64,000 nucleotides of DNA from Trileptium ribeirensis (GCA_030248225.1 JASANE010019223.1:33494-97493); one strand, 5' to 3'; positions 26,125 through 38,745 are shown, counted from the stretch's first letter. Translations and numbers: made by a program. Notes: generated by a model from the letters alone, not told the origin.

Positions 26125-26500
26125 ATATATGAAACATGTAAATTAAAATTTGGTTATTCATTTAAGATATAATTGCAGTTATTAGACTGACAAGAATGTA
26201 TAATAGTTATCGACAACATAAATCATGTAAACGGGTGAGAGGCCTGCTGAAATAACATGCCTATTATTACTATGATCGTCATTTATAACAGATTATTAAA
26301 CTAATGTTTGTGATATATGAAACATGTAAATTAAAATTTGGTTATTCATTTAAGATATGATTGCAGTTATTAGACTGACAAGAATGTATAATAGTTATCG
26401 ACAACATAAATCATGTAAACGGGTGAGAGGTCTGCTGAAATAACATGACTATTATTACTATGATCGTCATTTATGACAGATTATTAAACTAATGTTTGTG
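26125..26500. repeat. Tandem duplication, 188 bp x 2
   Basis: Two direct copies starting ATATATGAAACATGTAAATT at 26125 and 26313. They differ at only a handful of bases, so the duplication is recent. AT-rich, no ORF. Confidence 0.9.
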
Positions 26501-28068
26501 ACGGTCTCATTTAGGTCAATGGATACTGTTTCAATGATGCCTCCAAGTATGTTATGCCAAGTGCTATTCGCTATAGTAACACACACACGTGGCTTGTTTA
26601 TATTTCTAAACTATCACTGACTGATGTGGGCATTGGGACTACAGATCATATGCTTTTTACGTAATACAATTTGTGGACATTAGTCTAGCTCGATCAAGGG
26701 CATCGCAAGCTCTCTGAAATTGGAAGAGGTGGGTAAATAGTGGAGGTGGCCGGTCATGAAATTTCATTTTATTGTATACCCATCAGTCTATTTTTCAAGT
26801 TCCTCAGTAGAAAGTGGGGGTCCTAATCCCACTCTTGCGACGCCGATATGTCTAGCCAAACAATCTGGGCGTTTTTCAGATTTTATAAGTCCACTCAAAT
26901 GTTATAAGCTCATTTCATAGCGTATATAACATAGCTATAAACTGAGTTGGTTGGATCTTCTGCACTACTAGTCTTGTAAGTTACAAGCCCAGGTTATTAT
27001 ACGTAAAGATTATTAGTGGATGTTTCTTTTCACCAGATCTAAATACTAGTTCAGTAACTAGCAATGTTCTGAAATGCTAAATGTTATTTGAGCCGTGGTG
27101 ATAATTTGTTTCAGGCAATTTTATTTTGAGAACATGTAATACTAACTTACACTGGTTAACGACTTCAGTGATTACAGTGTACCGTATGACACAAAATCTA
27201 TTCTAGTGGGTCATTTTAAGAAGATAATATTGCGAATAGAATCGACATGGAAGATTTAGGTTGTAAATACTGCTCGCGTAACTTAGCCTTGACGGATAGT
27301 AGCCATAAATAGTAATGGCGGCACAAAATATATATGCTTAATGGGATTTGCAGCAGTGAGCTCGTGATCAAGCAGAAAATCGTATGGTTCAGTTTATGAA
27401 AATTTTCGTAAAATTCAGTAAATTGCTATATTTTCTTCTTGCCAGGGCTACAGAGATTCGACTAAAATTTATCTTGCCTTGCCTGAAATTTGTTGGAGGT
27501 GTGCGGGAGCTGTAGAGAGTTAGTCGAACAATAAGCTTTGAATCTTTGCCGCTCAATTGCAGCATTGAGCGAAGTTCAAACAGTAAATATTCTTGCAGTA
27601 ATCTAAAATGATTAGTGTTTAAATTAGCAAAATTGATTCGGTCATACTGGTCAGTCAACATAATCTATAACCAGATCCTGTTGTTATAAAACATTCATTC
27701 AAAATTTTCTGATCACTTGTTAGTTGCTGGACACCTACTATTACGTGACAGATTATATTAAACGTTCCTCTTGTTGTATGTGAAAATTTGCCAAACTGCA
27801 TTTTGTGTATTAATTTTTGTGACTTTTTGATTATTTCTTGAAATACGTAAAAAATTTTGGAAACAATTTTGGGTTTTTTATAATTGTAAGGAAATATACT
27901 ACGTACATTATTGAGACTTGACAATAAATATTAGATATTTAGGTAACGACACAAAGTATATTGTTTTTGCGGTTATTTAGTTAATCTGAAATAAAATTGT
28001 TAAAAACTCCACAGGTATCGGACAACAAACTATCTGTCTGGTCACTCGTAATTATATTTGTATTTCAG

Positions 28069-28195
28069 ATAGAAGCTCGCGTCGAAGTTCATACGTTTTG
28101 GCTACAACTCAGAATGATTCTGTATCTACAGGTGGCGCTGTTGGTACAGCGTATGCGATTAAACCAGCAAACAAAGCTTATGCTGTTACAAGCAA
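28069..28195 (+). CDS. ARHGAP21/23: ARHGAP21/23-like RhoGAP, linker exon 1 (first seen)
   Basis: Internal exon of 127 nt: two spare bases, 41 codons, two spare bases. Acceptor TTTGTATTTCAG, donor AGCAA|GTAGGT. It reads RSSRRSSYVLATTQNDSV and then TGGAVGTAYAIKPANK, a low-complexity Ser/Thr/Ala stretch with a basophilic RRSS site typical of disordered linkers. The two left-over bases AA join the first base G of the exon at 44623 to give Lys, in frame. The gene assignment rests on that junction and on the PH exons downstream. A second possible acceptor, CCACAG at 28014, would add 18 in-frame codons but has a poorer pyrimidine tract. The preceding exon, which must leave one base over, was not found. 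Confidence 0.65.
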
Positions 28196-28649
28196 GTAGG
28201 TCTATTAACAACAAGGCACATATTGACTTCTTCTTTTTCTACATTTTTCATATACTGTAACCTAAAAAAGTACAGGTATATAACAGCTGTTACCATGATA
28301 GCTCAATATTTTTCCGCAACTACGTCGCGCCGTTGTGAAAGTTATATCAAAATTAGATTTACGTCATTTGCACAAATCGCTTGGTAGCTAAGTAACCATA
28401 TGTAATTGTTCATTCTCGACTTAGATTATTGACATGATCAGCACTCAATTCTACGTATTGTTTTCTTTTCTGTTCGTAAACGCCTATACATGATAATTGT
28501 GTTGATTATTTTCGCTTATGAATACTGCTGCTGCTCGGCACAGAGTACACACAGCGAAACTTATCAACACATTGGCTCAGGTAACCCTGAGGGGCAATAC
28601 TTTATATCGTTAGGAAAAACAGCTTAGACCGGGGCGTATGGGTGGCGGT

Positions 28650-28770
28650 AGGGCCCGACTTAGACTTAGGCTTTATGTCTTATATAAGGATCTAATCTTG
28701 GCCTAAGGCTAAGGCTTATGCTTAGTATATCGGGAACAGCATGGCTTACATTACACTTGGGCCCCCTCAT
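28650..28770. repeat. CTTAGG-rich dispersed repeat
   Basis: Contains GACTTAGACTTAGGCTTTAT and CCTAAGGCTAAGGCTTATGC followed by AGCATGGC. It is the inverse of the CTAAGCCTAAGCC tracts at 24475-24550 and 25175-25210, each also next to a GCCATGCC word. It is therefore an inverted copy of one dispersed family; a weaker relative lies at 35050-35090. Confidence 0.5.
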
Positions 28771-30230
28771 GGTTACCTTGGTCAATACAATTATAGCCAC
28801 TCTGCAAACGGTGGTGTAGAATTATTGTGTTGATCATTATTTCCTGTCAGTACCGGCTATTGCTGCTCCGCATAACCAAGTTATACACCGATTTGCACGT
28901 GCTTAGTGAGGAATACAATTTTTGTTATTGCAGCCATGCGTCATATATACATATTTCGACGAATTGCAGTTTTACCAAAATGCTACTTTGCGTAGCAATC
29001 TTTTTGTCTGTTTGCTTCTGTTTGTTTGTCTTCGGAAAGCCTTTGCGTCACGGTCGTTGATTTAGCTTTATTTTCCCACATAATAAAGAAAATTAGAAAA
29101 TGACCACCTTATAAGTTTTTGAATGTTTAATAGGCTATGTTGAACGACACATAAGCGCATCAAACACGGTGAGTGAAAGTGAAACACAGCGCCTTGAACA
29201 TTTACAGTTTGTGATAACTAGAGATAATAAGTAAGCATATTTGAGACACGAAATTATGTAATACTAGTCGAGGAAATCAACTCTGATCTCGTTCTGAGAG
29301 AACTAAAAACGTCATGTAGTATATTTCCGTTCTAACGACGACGAACGACTAAACACACTTGGTTCAAATCAGTGTTGCCAAATTCCCTCCTGACTAACAA
29401 ATACTTTTAATAGATACATACAGCCATAGCCAGTCAATCAGTTTCAGATATTTTGGTTATTTTCAATCAGTGACGTTCGTCGTGGTTAGATGACTATAAT
29501 TCATTTTCACGGTTTTAAAGTTGATTTCTGGTCGTGAAATTGCTTTCCGTTCAACTTACGTACATCCATTATTAAACTACTTGAATTATTATTAAATTGC
29601 TTGTAGCATAGAATATATATGTGAGGTATAAAGTTATGCTACAATTGATGCCACAAGTTAGTTGTAGCACGGCTTATAGTGCATTCAAAGATTTATATAC
29701 ATACATGGTTATGTAGTTCACTCGCTCCAGGTCGTGCTATTGCACCAGTTTGAACTGAACACTATGTTCATGTATAAAGTGTAGTCGGTATAAGGGGGTG
29801 TACATTGTTATTATTTGTAATATTTGGTATTGATGAAGACGGCTTCATGTGGACACGGTGTTTGATAATCATATATTTCAAAACCATGATCATTTTGTGG
29901 TGACATAAATGGATTGCGGTTTATGGTTCCCTTTTTTACATAAGAACTGGACTCTACTAAATTTGGCGAAAATTTTCAATTCTTGTAAAATTAAAATAGC
30001 CTATTTTTAGTCTAAGATAACTATATATAATTCAAACAATAGCATTTATACAAATTTTGTTCCATCTTCTCTCGTAATATAGACGTTTAACGTGTTGGGT
30101 ATTTATAGTAGTTATTTATGAAATTACATGGATAGTGGGCGATAATCGAGGCGCTTGGTTAAGTACATGTGCTAAGAGATTGCGTGGAAGTTGTATCGTT
30201 TGTAACTTGCTATTTTCTATTACTACTGTT

Positions 30231-30563
30231 AAGAGTGCATTAGGGAAGAGTATGACACTTCCCTGTACTCACATGTATACCCGTGTTCGATGATTCGGGC
30301 GTGTTCGGCCTGACCCCCAGTTTCTGTACGAGTAACTCGGACCCCCCAGTTTTTTGGGGGAATTAGGTCGGACTTATAGGCAGCTGCTTATAAACCGACC
30401 CCCCCAGAAATTAATGGCTCAGGCCTACCCCCTCCAAAAACTGGGGGTCCGAGCTACTCTCCTCCCAGAAACGTGGGGGGTCAGACCGAAAACGCCTGTA
30501 TCATCAAACACGGGTTTATATGTGAGTGCAGGGAAGTATTATACTCTTCGCTAATGCACTCTT
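30231..30563. mobile_element. Foldback (long inverted repeat) element, 333 bp
   Basis: The left part AAGAGTGCATTAGGGAAGAG is mirrored by the right end CTAATGCACTCTT. Complementarity then continues inward through CTCACAT, CCCGTGTT, the GACCCCCAGTTTCTG blocks and TCGGACCCCC to near the middle, so the whole element can fold into one imperfect hairpin. The flanks ACTACTGTT (30222-30230) and GCTACTGCT (30564-30572) match at 7 of 9 bases, a likely aged 9-bp target duplication. Non-coding; the 66-codon frame inside is incidental. Confidence 0.75.
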
Positions 30564-31454
30564 GCTACTGCTAAGCGCAAGTGGGTTGTGGTGCCACTTA
30601 AATCATCATTACATTGGCTCATTCCAAGAATCCCTCCCAATCTGAAAAGTCATAAATTCAAGGATAGAGCTATAATTTTGATTCCATTCAGGTCAGCTTG
30701 TCATTACGGTTCGAATAATAGATAACACTGCACACTTGTTGAAGATTTCTTCGTGATTTCCCGGTACATTTGGAAACCCTGAAAAGCTACAAATTTTTGC
30801 GTTATGAAAATGGCTCTAGAGAACATTTTATAAGCCGCCTATCCACAAACTGAGTCGATTGTTAAAAATAACTATTTTGTGGCTGGATGATTGTTAGAAT
30901 GTAATATTTCTTTTGTTACAAGGTGACACTACTGATATATGCTATAATTAAAAGTGAAGTGTCCAGTTAATAACTCCAATGTATAATGTACAATTTATAA
31001 CATGTATTATATATAAATATATTATTGTATAAGGTTCTTGTTCATATGCAGTGTATTGATTCGTATATTCCCATTCTAATTCTGATTCTAATTCGTAAAG
31101 CCCATTCTATAATCTCGCTGTCAAGTTCATCAACCTTTAAGCTATCTTTGGTCGCAGGCGCGCAGATCTATATATCTCAACAAGTGGGGAGACAGGCGAG
31201 ACTGCCTAATGTTAGTTTTCTTATCCCTTGAACTCGAAAAACTAAAAAAGCAGTTGGTCTGGATATCAAATCTAAATTAAAAATGAGATTGGTGTATGTC
31301 ACGCTGTCCAAATACGGTTGCGTTCTAAACCCGCTGTTCCGCCCTTCTTCTATTCACGTGTTTGGGTGCTATAAAGTGGTCAAAAAGCAAATTGATTAAT
31401 TTAGATTGCATCTATGCGATGCATTAAGCTAGGTATTTGTTTTCTAGGGACGTG

Positions 31455-31949
31455 CAGAGGGGAGAATTCAGGCTCCAGGCTCAGCTCGTGCTCAAGAGTC
31501 AATTTGAGTCGAGCCTGTTTTGATGTCTGAAGAGACGAGCCAGAGCGTTAGGTCTGTCTTTGAGAGTTGAGCCGAACATAGTATATCTAGAAATGCTATA
31601 ATCGGTTCTTAAAAGCTTTTTTCTAAAACAAACGTCCACAGTTATAAACAGCTGATGCAAGTAGTCAGTCAGGTGCAAGAACAGTTTAGATAACCAGGGA
31701 TCGGCTGTTAAAACCTATAAACGCAAAGGAACCATACACAGTAAACTTATCCATCATGTTGTTTCTGGATTCGGAATTTTTTATTATTAAGTGCCTAATA
31801 ACCAAACATGGTTTTCCATCGCAAGACAAGTGTCGAATCTGGCATGGTTCATGATGTTCACGAGCCTAGACATGCCAAAGCCGAAGATTGCCTTTTAGAG
31901 CCGACCTGAGCCAAAGCGTAGAAACATGGCTCTTTGGCACATCTTCTAG
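31455..31949. mobile_element. hAT-like dispersed element, family copy 1
   Basis: About 500 bp. It begins CAGAGGGGAGAATTCAGGCT and ends GGCTCTTTGGCACATCTTCT. Both ends are rich in GAGCC/GGCTC words, and landmarks inside (CTTAAAAGCTTTTTTCTAAA, GTAGTCAGT, TTATTATTA) recur in the same order at 43811 and 52471. The CAGAGGTGAGAA-type end seen most clearly in copy 2 suits hAT non-autonomous elements. All three copies have the same orientation. No ORF. Confidence 0.65.
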
Positions 31950-33476
31950 CGTCCTCCTATAACTTTAACAAGTACGAATCGTTCTCTCAAGATTTAGAAC
32001 GAGGGATGTGTTTTAAAATAGCTGTTTCGTTTAATAAATACAAATCGAACACCATTGTTTCATAAATATAAATATATATAATACTTGTATACCAATCGAA
32101 ATAGCTTATACAAATAAGTACCTAATGTTTGCATGCATTTAATATGAAATAATTTTTGTGATTGATTTCCATAGATTGCATAAATACTAAAAAATTGTCT
32201 ATATAAATATTTGGCGTGTCACAAAATTTTACACAATAGCATACGTGTGAAGGTTGTTGATAGCATTCACATGCATACCAACTGCCATGTATATATAAAT
32301 AGTGTTCTGGTTACACCGAAGATTGTGTTCCGGTTACGGTTCCGACAAAAGGCAAATATCATATAGGAACCGGAATTCGTGTTTAAAAATTTCGTTTAAA
32401 ATTTCCCACTTTTTTGTATCATCTGTGGTCCAAACATATGTAATATTACACAATGATCAAGTTCCAATACAACCAAACAAAAAAGGCTAATTCAGCAAAT
32501 TGTACTGTGAAACGTAAGTAGGACACATAATTTTAGTAGGAATTTTTCACATTGATCATGCAGGAGTTTGTTAACAAAACAAGCAGGACCATGCTTGTAG
32601 CAGCGTTTTATCCAATCAGAAGTCTGTGGTGTATGTTATAATTAAACCGGTGCAATTCCGTAACAGAGCACGGATTATTAAGAGGTACTTAACTATAAGC
32701 TTGGCTAACATAAATTGCGTCAAGCACCAGCCAGTGCGCTTGTAAACTTTGTAAATCAGTCTACGTTCGTTAAAGTAACATATCTGCAACGTAGCCAGAA
32801 ACTGATTTCTTGGTAAATATTTGTTCAAACTGTGCGAGCAGTATCACAATTTGTCTCATTTATAGCATTCTGATCAGAGAGTCATCACCATCACCTAGCC
32901 GAAGGGCTATAGTTGACCAACGCTAGCCTAAACAAAGTCTCTAACCACTGATCAGAAAATTATTGTATACCCTCTTTTGTTTTCCTTCAGAACCCTATAA
33001 ACCAATAGTTTCAAGGTTCCTACGGAATAACATGTAACAGACGCATATCTAGTAAAGAGAGGCGATTGGAGATAGAGCCAAAGTGTGTAGGCTACACTCC
33101 AGGCGTTAAAACCCCGCTCAGTTTGACGTAATTTACGTAAGGCAGTTTAGTGGAAGGCATTTTTTGGCTCTAAAACCGATCTAATGATAGCTAAATAAAC
33201 GTTATTAGCTTCCTCAGTCTCTTCAAAGTCTATAATGTCATCGCAATACACTAAGTTTAATGTAAAAATTATTTTCAACACATTTAAATCCACTGTACCT
33301 TCATTTCTTCCTCCATTTGTTTACTGTATATAAGTTTCTAAGACCAGGTTCCGGTTCCGGATCCGGATTAAATGACCGGTTCCGTTAAATTTCGGATTCG
33401 GTGTTTCCCTAATATATATGCTTTTTCACCAAATTTTTGTATGATTTTTAAACCTATATATTATGTAGTCTTTATC

Positions 33477-33628
33477 AGAGACGTAGACAGGGCACGTAAG
33501 AATCCTAAGCTTCCCCTCAAAATGTGTTTCTGGGAAGTCGAATTTCTTAAGTTAAGTTTTGGCATTGTATGGTCATTGCTAAAGTACCATACCCCTGCCA
33601 TATGTTGTTACTTGCTACGCCTATGACC
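33477..33628. mobile_element. hAT-like MITE, about 150 bp
   Basis: The left end CAGAGACGTAGACAGGG and the right end ACTTGCTACGCCTATGACC are imperfect inverted repeats of the CAG-GGCGTAGC type also seen at 9928. The 84-codon frame across it has no domain. Confidence 0.5.
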
Positions 33629-33845
33629 TTTATAAAATAAACTCTTTACACGTGTTGTGTAAGGATTGCAAAACTGTTTCAAATGCATGTGGACACATAT
33701 ATGTTTTTGTGTGTGTATCATCTTGCCGACTATGCATACATATATAGCATTTAATACGCAAACTCCTTACACAAGTTGTGAAAGGCCTGTAAATGGCATT
33801 CAATGCACACTCACTACCATAAATACATGTATATGTTTCTGTGTA

Positions 33846-34033
33846 TCAGGGTCGTAGCCAGAAGCTTCTCTGCGGAGGGGCATTAAACATGCCAGGGGTT
33901 CACAGCATAAAAGCACCTTTCTCTTATATTTCAGGGGGCACGAGTGCTGCACGCAAGGCACGCCCTCCGTGCTCCCTTTTTGTACGCCAGTTTGACAACA
34001 CCTATCCTTCCATAACAAGTATGATCGTGTCAT
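33846..34033. mobile_element. hAT-like MITE remnant
   Basis: Begins ATCAGGGTCGTAGCCAGAAG, a CAGGGTCGTAGCC-type hAT end. The right end is not clear: GC-rich sequence runs to GCACGCCCTCCGTGCTCCC near 33975 and then fades. Open frames on both strands are incidental. Confidence 0.45.
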
Positions 34034-35964
34034 ACTGAGATTCACGAGGACGATACTATCGGAAGCGCCGTATTCTATTATATTCTCGCTATACCATGTG
34101 TGATCTTAGACTGTGTAGTATATAATTCTATCGCTAGCTGACGAAAGCCATGGCATTTGAATTTGATTGAAACGACGACTCTCAGTTTTGATTTCATATT
34201 TGCGTGACTCGAATCACGAGAATATAGTTGATAATAGTCCTTGCAATTTAGAGATAAAGTTAAGGTATACCTACTTATAATAGGTAGACATACACGCCAA
34301 CATGCAGATTCAACAACTAGATGCTAACAATATGGCCGTCTGTGTTACGACTACAACAACAGCTAAAGCGATATGTTCTCGCTCGGCTTCTATAGCTCAC
34401 TTGCACACAGCTGCTTCTGATTATGAATGATTTTGATGACATTCAACTTGTTCATGCAGGTTATTCATATACTGTTGGTGCTGTATTCACCGGTTTTGAT
34501 TCTGATGCCATGGTACACATTTCATGCTACGTTGATTATTATTGTTATTATTATTGATTCGTTCGTTTGAAATACTGTTTATATATTGTAAATATTTTTG
34601 TTCTATCAACTATACATAGTTAGTATAGTATTTGAGACGAGAGTCACGTGTTCACGCTTCGGTGATGTCTTCTCCAAACCAGGGCGTGGCATCACTTCTG
34701 TTTTGTGGAATCTCCCCCTCCGGTATGGCCTGGACCCTTCATCCGGTTGATTCGACCCCTTAATGAATTCGGAATCGGATTGCCGCCCGACTGATGGCTC
34801 CCGGTCCGCGAGGGTCCGTCAACAAGGCACGGGTAGTTATAGTGCATAGGTAGCGAGAAGAATAAAAATGTAGTGAAAGTGGACATACAAAACGCTTGGT
34901 TGTTTGGCACTAAAGTGCTAACGATTCTCAACTCGTAAATATGTTTAATAACTTGTATATTTATTTATATCTTATCAAGTTTACACCACCATTGCGTATC
35001 ATGTCAAGTCCCGCCTCGAATAATCGATTAGTGTTTTGTCGCCCTAATTCTAAGCCTTAGTCTAAGCCAAAACCAATCTTAGCCAGGGCCCACGGTCAAA
35101 CTACATTTTTTGCCGTATGGTATTCACATTCAAACTCATGTCAAGGCTTAGGGTTGGCATGGGGCATGAAATTGATTGAGGAACTTGACACGATGGCTTT
35201 ATTTTCGCTGTAAGACTTTAGTTAACACCAAAAAGTAGCCGACAATATGTTTTCTGCGATATACATTAGTATGATAGCATTAAGCAACAGAGTATCGTAT
35301 AGAGTATCTTACATTGCTGTGTTAATTTCACTATTGTTCGATTCCCTATGTAAATTTTTTGATATATATGCTAAGTTAATTAGGTATGGATTTGTTTTAA
35401 ACCTACCGGTACGCAGTATAGAGGTTAAATTCTAAATTTTTTAGCGAATATAGTCAAATTTTGTCAATTTTTCGATTTAATCCTTTCCTACATGCATTTA
35501 TGTTCATTTTGTGCAATGTTGAAGAAACTTTGCCGCAATGATGAACTTGAACTTGATCGTTTGAATGCGAGCCTCGTACACTACCCAGTTCGCTGTACAG
35601 AGCTGTTGTTCGGTTCCATGAGGAATCTCACACAGCGAGCGAATGCAAAAATGCGATAATATTATAGGTTCTCGAAGTTCCTGAGTGTGATAGAAGTAAG
35701 TCTATTTATGTGGTATGACTCAAATAGGCAAGTCCTAAGGGCTACATCATTATATTTTTTCTTAGAATGGGCTTCGGTCTGGCATTAATGCATTGTCGTT
35801 GTATTATAGTTATTCTGGAACATTAAGTACTCATGTACCTCAACTTGCAGCCTTGCATTACTCAGTGAGCACAGACTGGCCAGACCAGCTCCGATTTCAT
35901 TTGCACTGCGACTAGACTAACAAGTATATCTATAGTTTTAAAGCGTTTTTACTGCTAAAACGTA

Positions 35965-36260
35965 ATATAGCTGTAATACTGGACAATAACTTTAACATGG
36001 AAGTATTGATAGGCATCGTAGCATATGACGTGGACCGTCGATGTTTGCGTGTGTGACTTTTAAAAACACAAAACTATCATTTTCCACAGCTGCAAGAGCA
36101 ACTAATACTAAACTCTGAAGCGTCGATCACAGTTAAACGAAACGCAGCATTACTGGACAATGCATGTTATAATGAAGGATCGGCTAGCATTAGAGCATAT
36201 GACACAGACAGTCGATCTTTGTGTGCATGTGTCACTTATTTAAAAGCGCAGAACCCACAT
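35965..36260. repeat. Diverged tandem duplication, about 170-180 bp x 2
   Basis: Both halves share TACTGGACAATAACTTTAAC versus TACTGGACAATGCATGTTAT, then GCATATGAC, then a GTCGATNTTTGNGTG block and a GTGACTT/GTCACTT end. Divergence is substantial. Non-coding. Confidence 0.5.
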
Positions 36261-36789
36261 GAGACGTAATTAATTTGAGCGAGAACTACTAGGCAGTTAG
36301 GAAGGTTCTAATCGGACGAAACGGAAAGCTTATAATATGATTCCTCAGTACGGAAAGCTTGTAGATTCGTTTTTGTGCTACTGAGACACATTCGCTGGTT
36401 CGTTCGTTTATTCGTTTGATGCTGGCGCTGCTTTAAAAGTGCAGAGTAGTCTCCTAGCGCTAGTTTTAGTTTTGCGCTTTGGTTAAAGCATAAAACATTC
36501 ACAAGCCGAAGAGATGAAATATATCGTCGTCATTAATATTAGGTAGTGTGTGAGTAAGAGCGATATTTGGGAGGAGATAGCTTTCTTGATTTTTGATCCG
36601 GCGGTGATAATCAAATGTGATCAGCACTAGGCGATGGTGGGCACGGTGAACGAAAAAATAGTGACAATATCATGCGACCACAGTGTTTTAAATAGTATCG
36701 TTCGCCATTTCGACATGAGAAAGGTTTTAGCTGTCAGCTGTCATTCTCGGCTCTAGCGTGATACGTTTTTAACAGTTTCATTTAGTGTA

Positions 36790-37860
36790 TATAATTGTGT
36801 GATATTGTGTACATTTATTGCTAGGAATTGTTATAAATGTAACACAGTTTGACACAAAATGGAATAAATGAGTTTACAAAGACTTTCGTTCACGTTATAA
36901 TGTCCCCGTTGTTTGGAACTTTTGTCCCCCTGTAGTTCCGACTCTACCGTATAGACAGTCAGGGTCACACCCATACCATAAACCAATTTCCGATGGTGTA
37001 CGACACACTCCTAGCTACCACATTGTTTGTGGTGTCGTACACACGCTTGGCTACCAATTTCGCGCAAATTACCATAACGGATATATTTTCTAGCTAATGC
37101 GATATAGTTGTCAACTATGCTGCGTAGATTTTTTTATAAATCTCGGTATTTGTATCTCGACAATATGAATGTTGATCAGATTGTACCGCACACCATCAAA
37201 AAAATGCAAACAAGGCATGACTTGTGCTTGACACCGTCGAAAAGCGGCTATACACCTAGCTAGTTACTTTCGAAAAGTTTATAAAAAACATGGGAGTGTC
37301 TTAGACACCCTATTGTCGACAGTGTGCCTGACACTGTTTGTGGTACATAAGTTCCAAACCTGGGGACATTATAACTTGAGCGTCGCATTATGTAAACGCA
37401 ATATAATTTATGGCTAATTTTATACATTTATTACGTTTACTTTGGCGGTGATATTTAGCACATCTTTCTTGACAATCGTTATAAATGTACTACAATTTGA
37501 CACAATGTTGAATGTAGCTTCGTAGTTATGTAAACAATTAAAGGTGTATATATTTTGTGGCTAGTCTTAAACGTTCACAAAATTCTCGTTCGTCCAGAGC
37601 TGTGCGATATATTCCACAGATATATTTTCGGCATTTGATATAAACGTAGTTTGTACATTTAACACAAAATTGAGTAAACTTTCTTCTTTTTACTACCAAG
37701 CAAACACCTATATATTTTGTATTTAATTTTACACATTCATTACATTCGCTTTCCTTCACATTTGTGCGATATTGGCGCATCTTTATTATTGAAATATTTT
37801 ATAAATGTACAACTTGCACAAGATTGAATAAATTTTAGTGCCTCAACAAACAGTTAAACA
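36790..37860. repeat. Old tandem repeat (about 165 bp x 4) split by a MITE
   Basis: Four diverged units share GCGATATT, a CATTTATTG/CATCTTT word, TTATAAATGTA-ACA and TTTGACACAAAATNGA. They lie near 36800, 37447, 37605 and 37768. The first unit is separated from the rest by the inserted element at 36895-37374; without it the spacing is regular. Confidence 0.6.
36895..37374. mobile_element. MITE with TTATAATGTCCCC ends, 480 bp
   Basis: The left end TTATAATGTCCCC, followed by GTTGTTTGGAACTT, is matched inversely by the right end AAGTTCCAAACC then TGGGGACATTATAA, about 25 bp each. Because the outermost TTATAA is itself palindromic, the exact border and target duplication (TA or longer) are ambiguous. 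A TA duplication would fit Tc1/mariner-type insertion. It interrupts an older tandem array, so it is the younger of the two. No ORF. Confidence 0.75.
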
Positions 37861-38629
37861 CCATCTTTAACAGTTATTATGGCTAAAACTATACCTTCAT
37901 CATATTTAGTCACGTATGGAGAATCAAACATTTTTTATTTGACATTGTTGTATACTTATTGCAAGTCTTACTGTGCAAAAACGGATGAGGATTTGACCAG
38001 ATGAAGAATATTGATTTTATATAATATATTGCGTTCTCGTACAAAACATATACAGCTGAATATAAACATTTGAAACCAGGTAAAACATGTTTTTAGCAAT
38101 AAAACCTATTAGTTTGTATCCAAAATACAAAAATTGCACAACTACAAGTCCAGCTGCACTTAAAATACATATTACTACATCTTATCGATGATCAATGCTT
38201 GATACTCATAATCACATTATTATCAACGTTATATAACTACTAACGTAACAACATAGAGAGACAACAGTTCCCCTTTGGTTACTCAAAATAGAACTAAATA
38301 TATTTTGCCACGGTCATTTTTAATGTGCTTTTTGATCACATCATAATGCCACCACAAACATGTGAAAGCTAATGTGGTTTGTTCAGAAAAGCCGCTTGTT
38401 TTAATTATAGCGCCGATGAAATGATGAGATCAAATTAACCACTCGGATCATCATGTCGGACACATCATTTAAGCTTTTTTAAATGACCATCAAACTCAAT
38501 ATTAGGAAACGTACGGGGGTTAAATTAGCCAGACAGACTGAGTTGCGCATAATTAACTTTTTTTGTGTTTAGTTTACGTTTGGTCAATATTTTGTCGACT
38601 CCCAACCGCATATACCAGCCGCATATATT

Positions 38630-38745
38630 AAATTAATATAATATATATATTAATTAATATAATATATATAATATATATAATATTAATATAATATGTAATA
38701 TAAAAAATTACATTTATATACATATAAATGTAGTTTTTTAAGGAA
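38630..38745. repeat. AT-rich palindromic tract at the edge of the 180-bp array
   Basis: An almost pure TA/TTAATA stretch followed by a perfect inverted pair, TACATTTATA and TATAAATGTA, just before the first array unit. Confidence 0.8.

Larger units (their letters stand above)
6721..28068. other. Region between the last secure FAS1 exon and the first ARHGAP-like exon
   Basis: About 21 kb with no secure exon. It must hold remaining FAS1 exons, the end of that gene and perhaps upstream ARHGAP-like exons, unless some lie elsewhere, but I could recognise none beyond the weak candidate at 7182. Repeats and transposon remnants inside it are listed separately. Stretches with nothing I can name: about 7300-9920, 10800-12700, 13120-15120, 15520-16510, 18270-18950, 19140-20090, 20490-21890, 22100-22750, 23150-24420 and 26500-28060. 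They are AT-rich with frequent stops in all frames. Confidence 0.5.

Noticed and set aside
34692..34931. 79-codon minus-strand ORF with a GC-rich Gly/Arg/Pro part
   Set aside because: Looks somewhat coding, but has no recognised family, no upstream acceptor, and the opposite strand is also partly open.
35516..35659. 47-codon plus-strand ORF starting MLKKLCRNDELELDRLN
   Set aside because: Plausible codon use, but no splice sites, no family and a length expected by chance in 64 kb.
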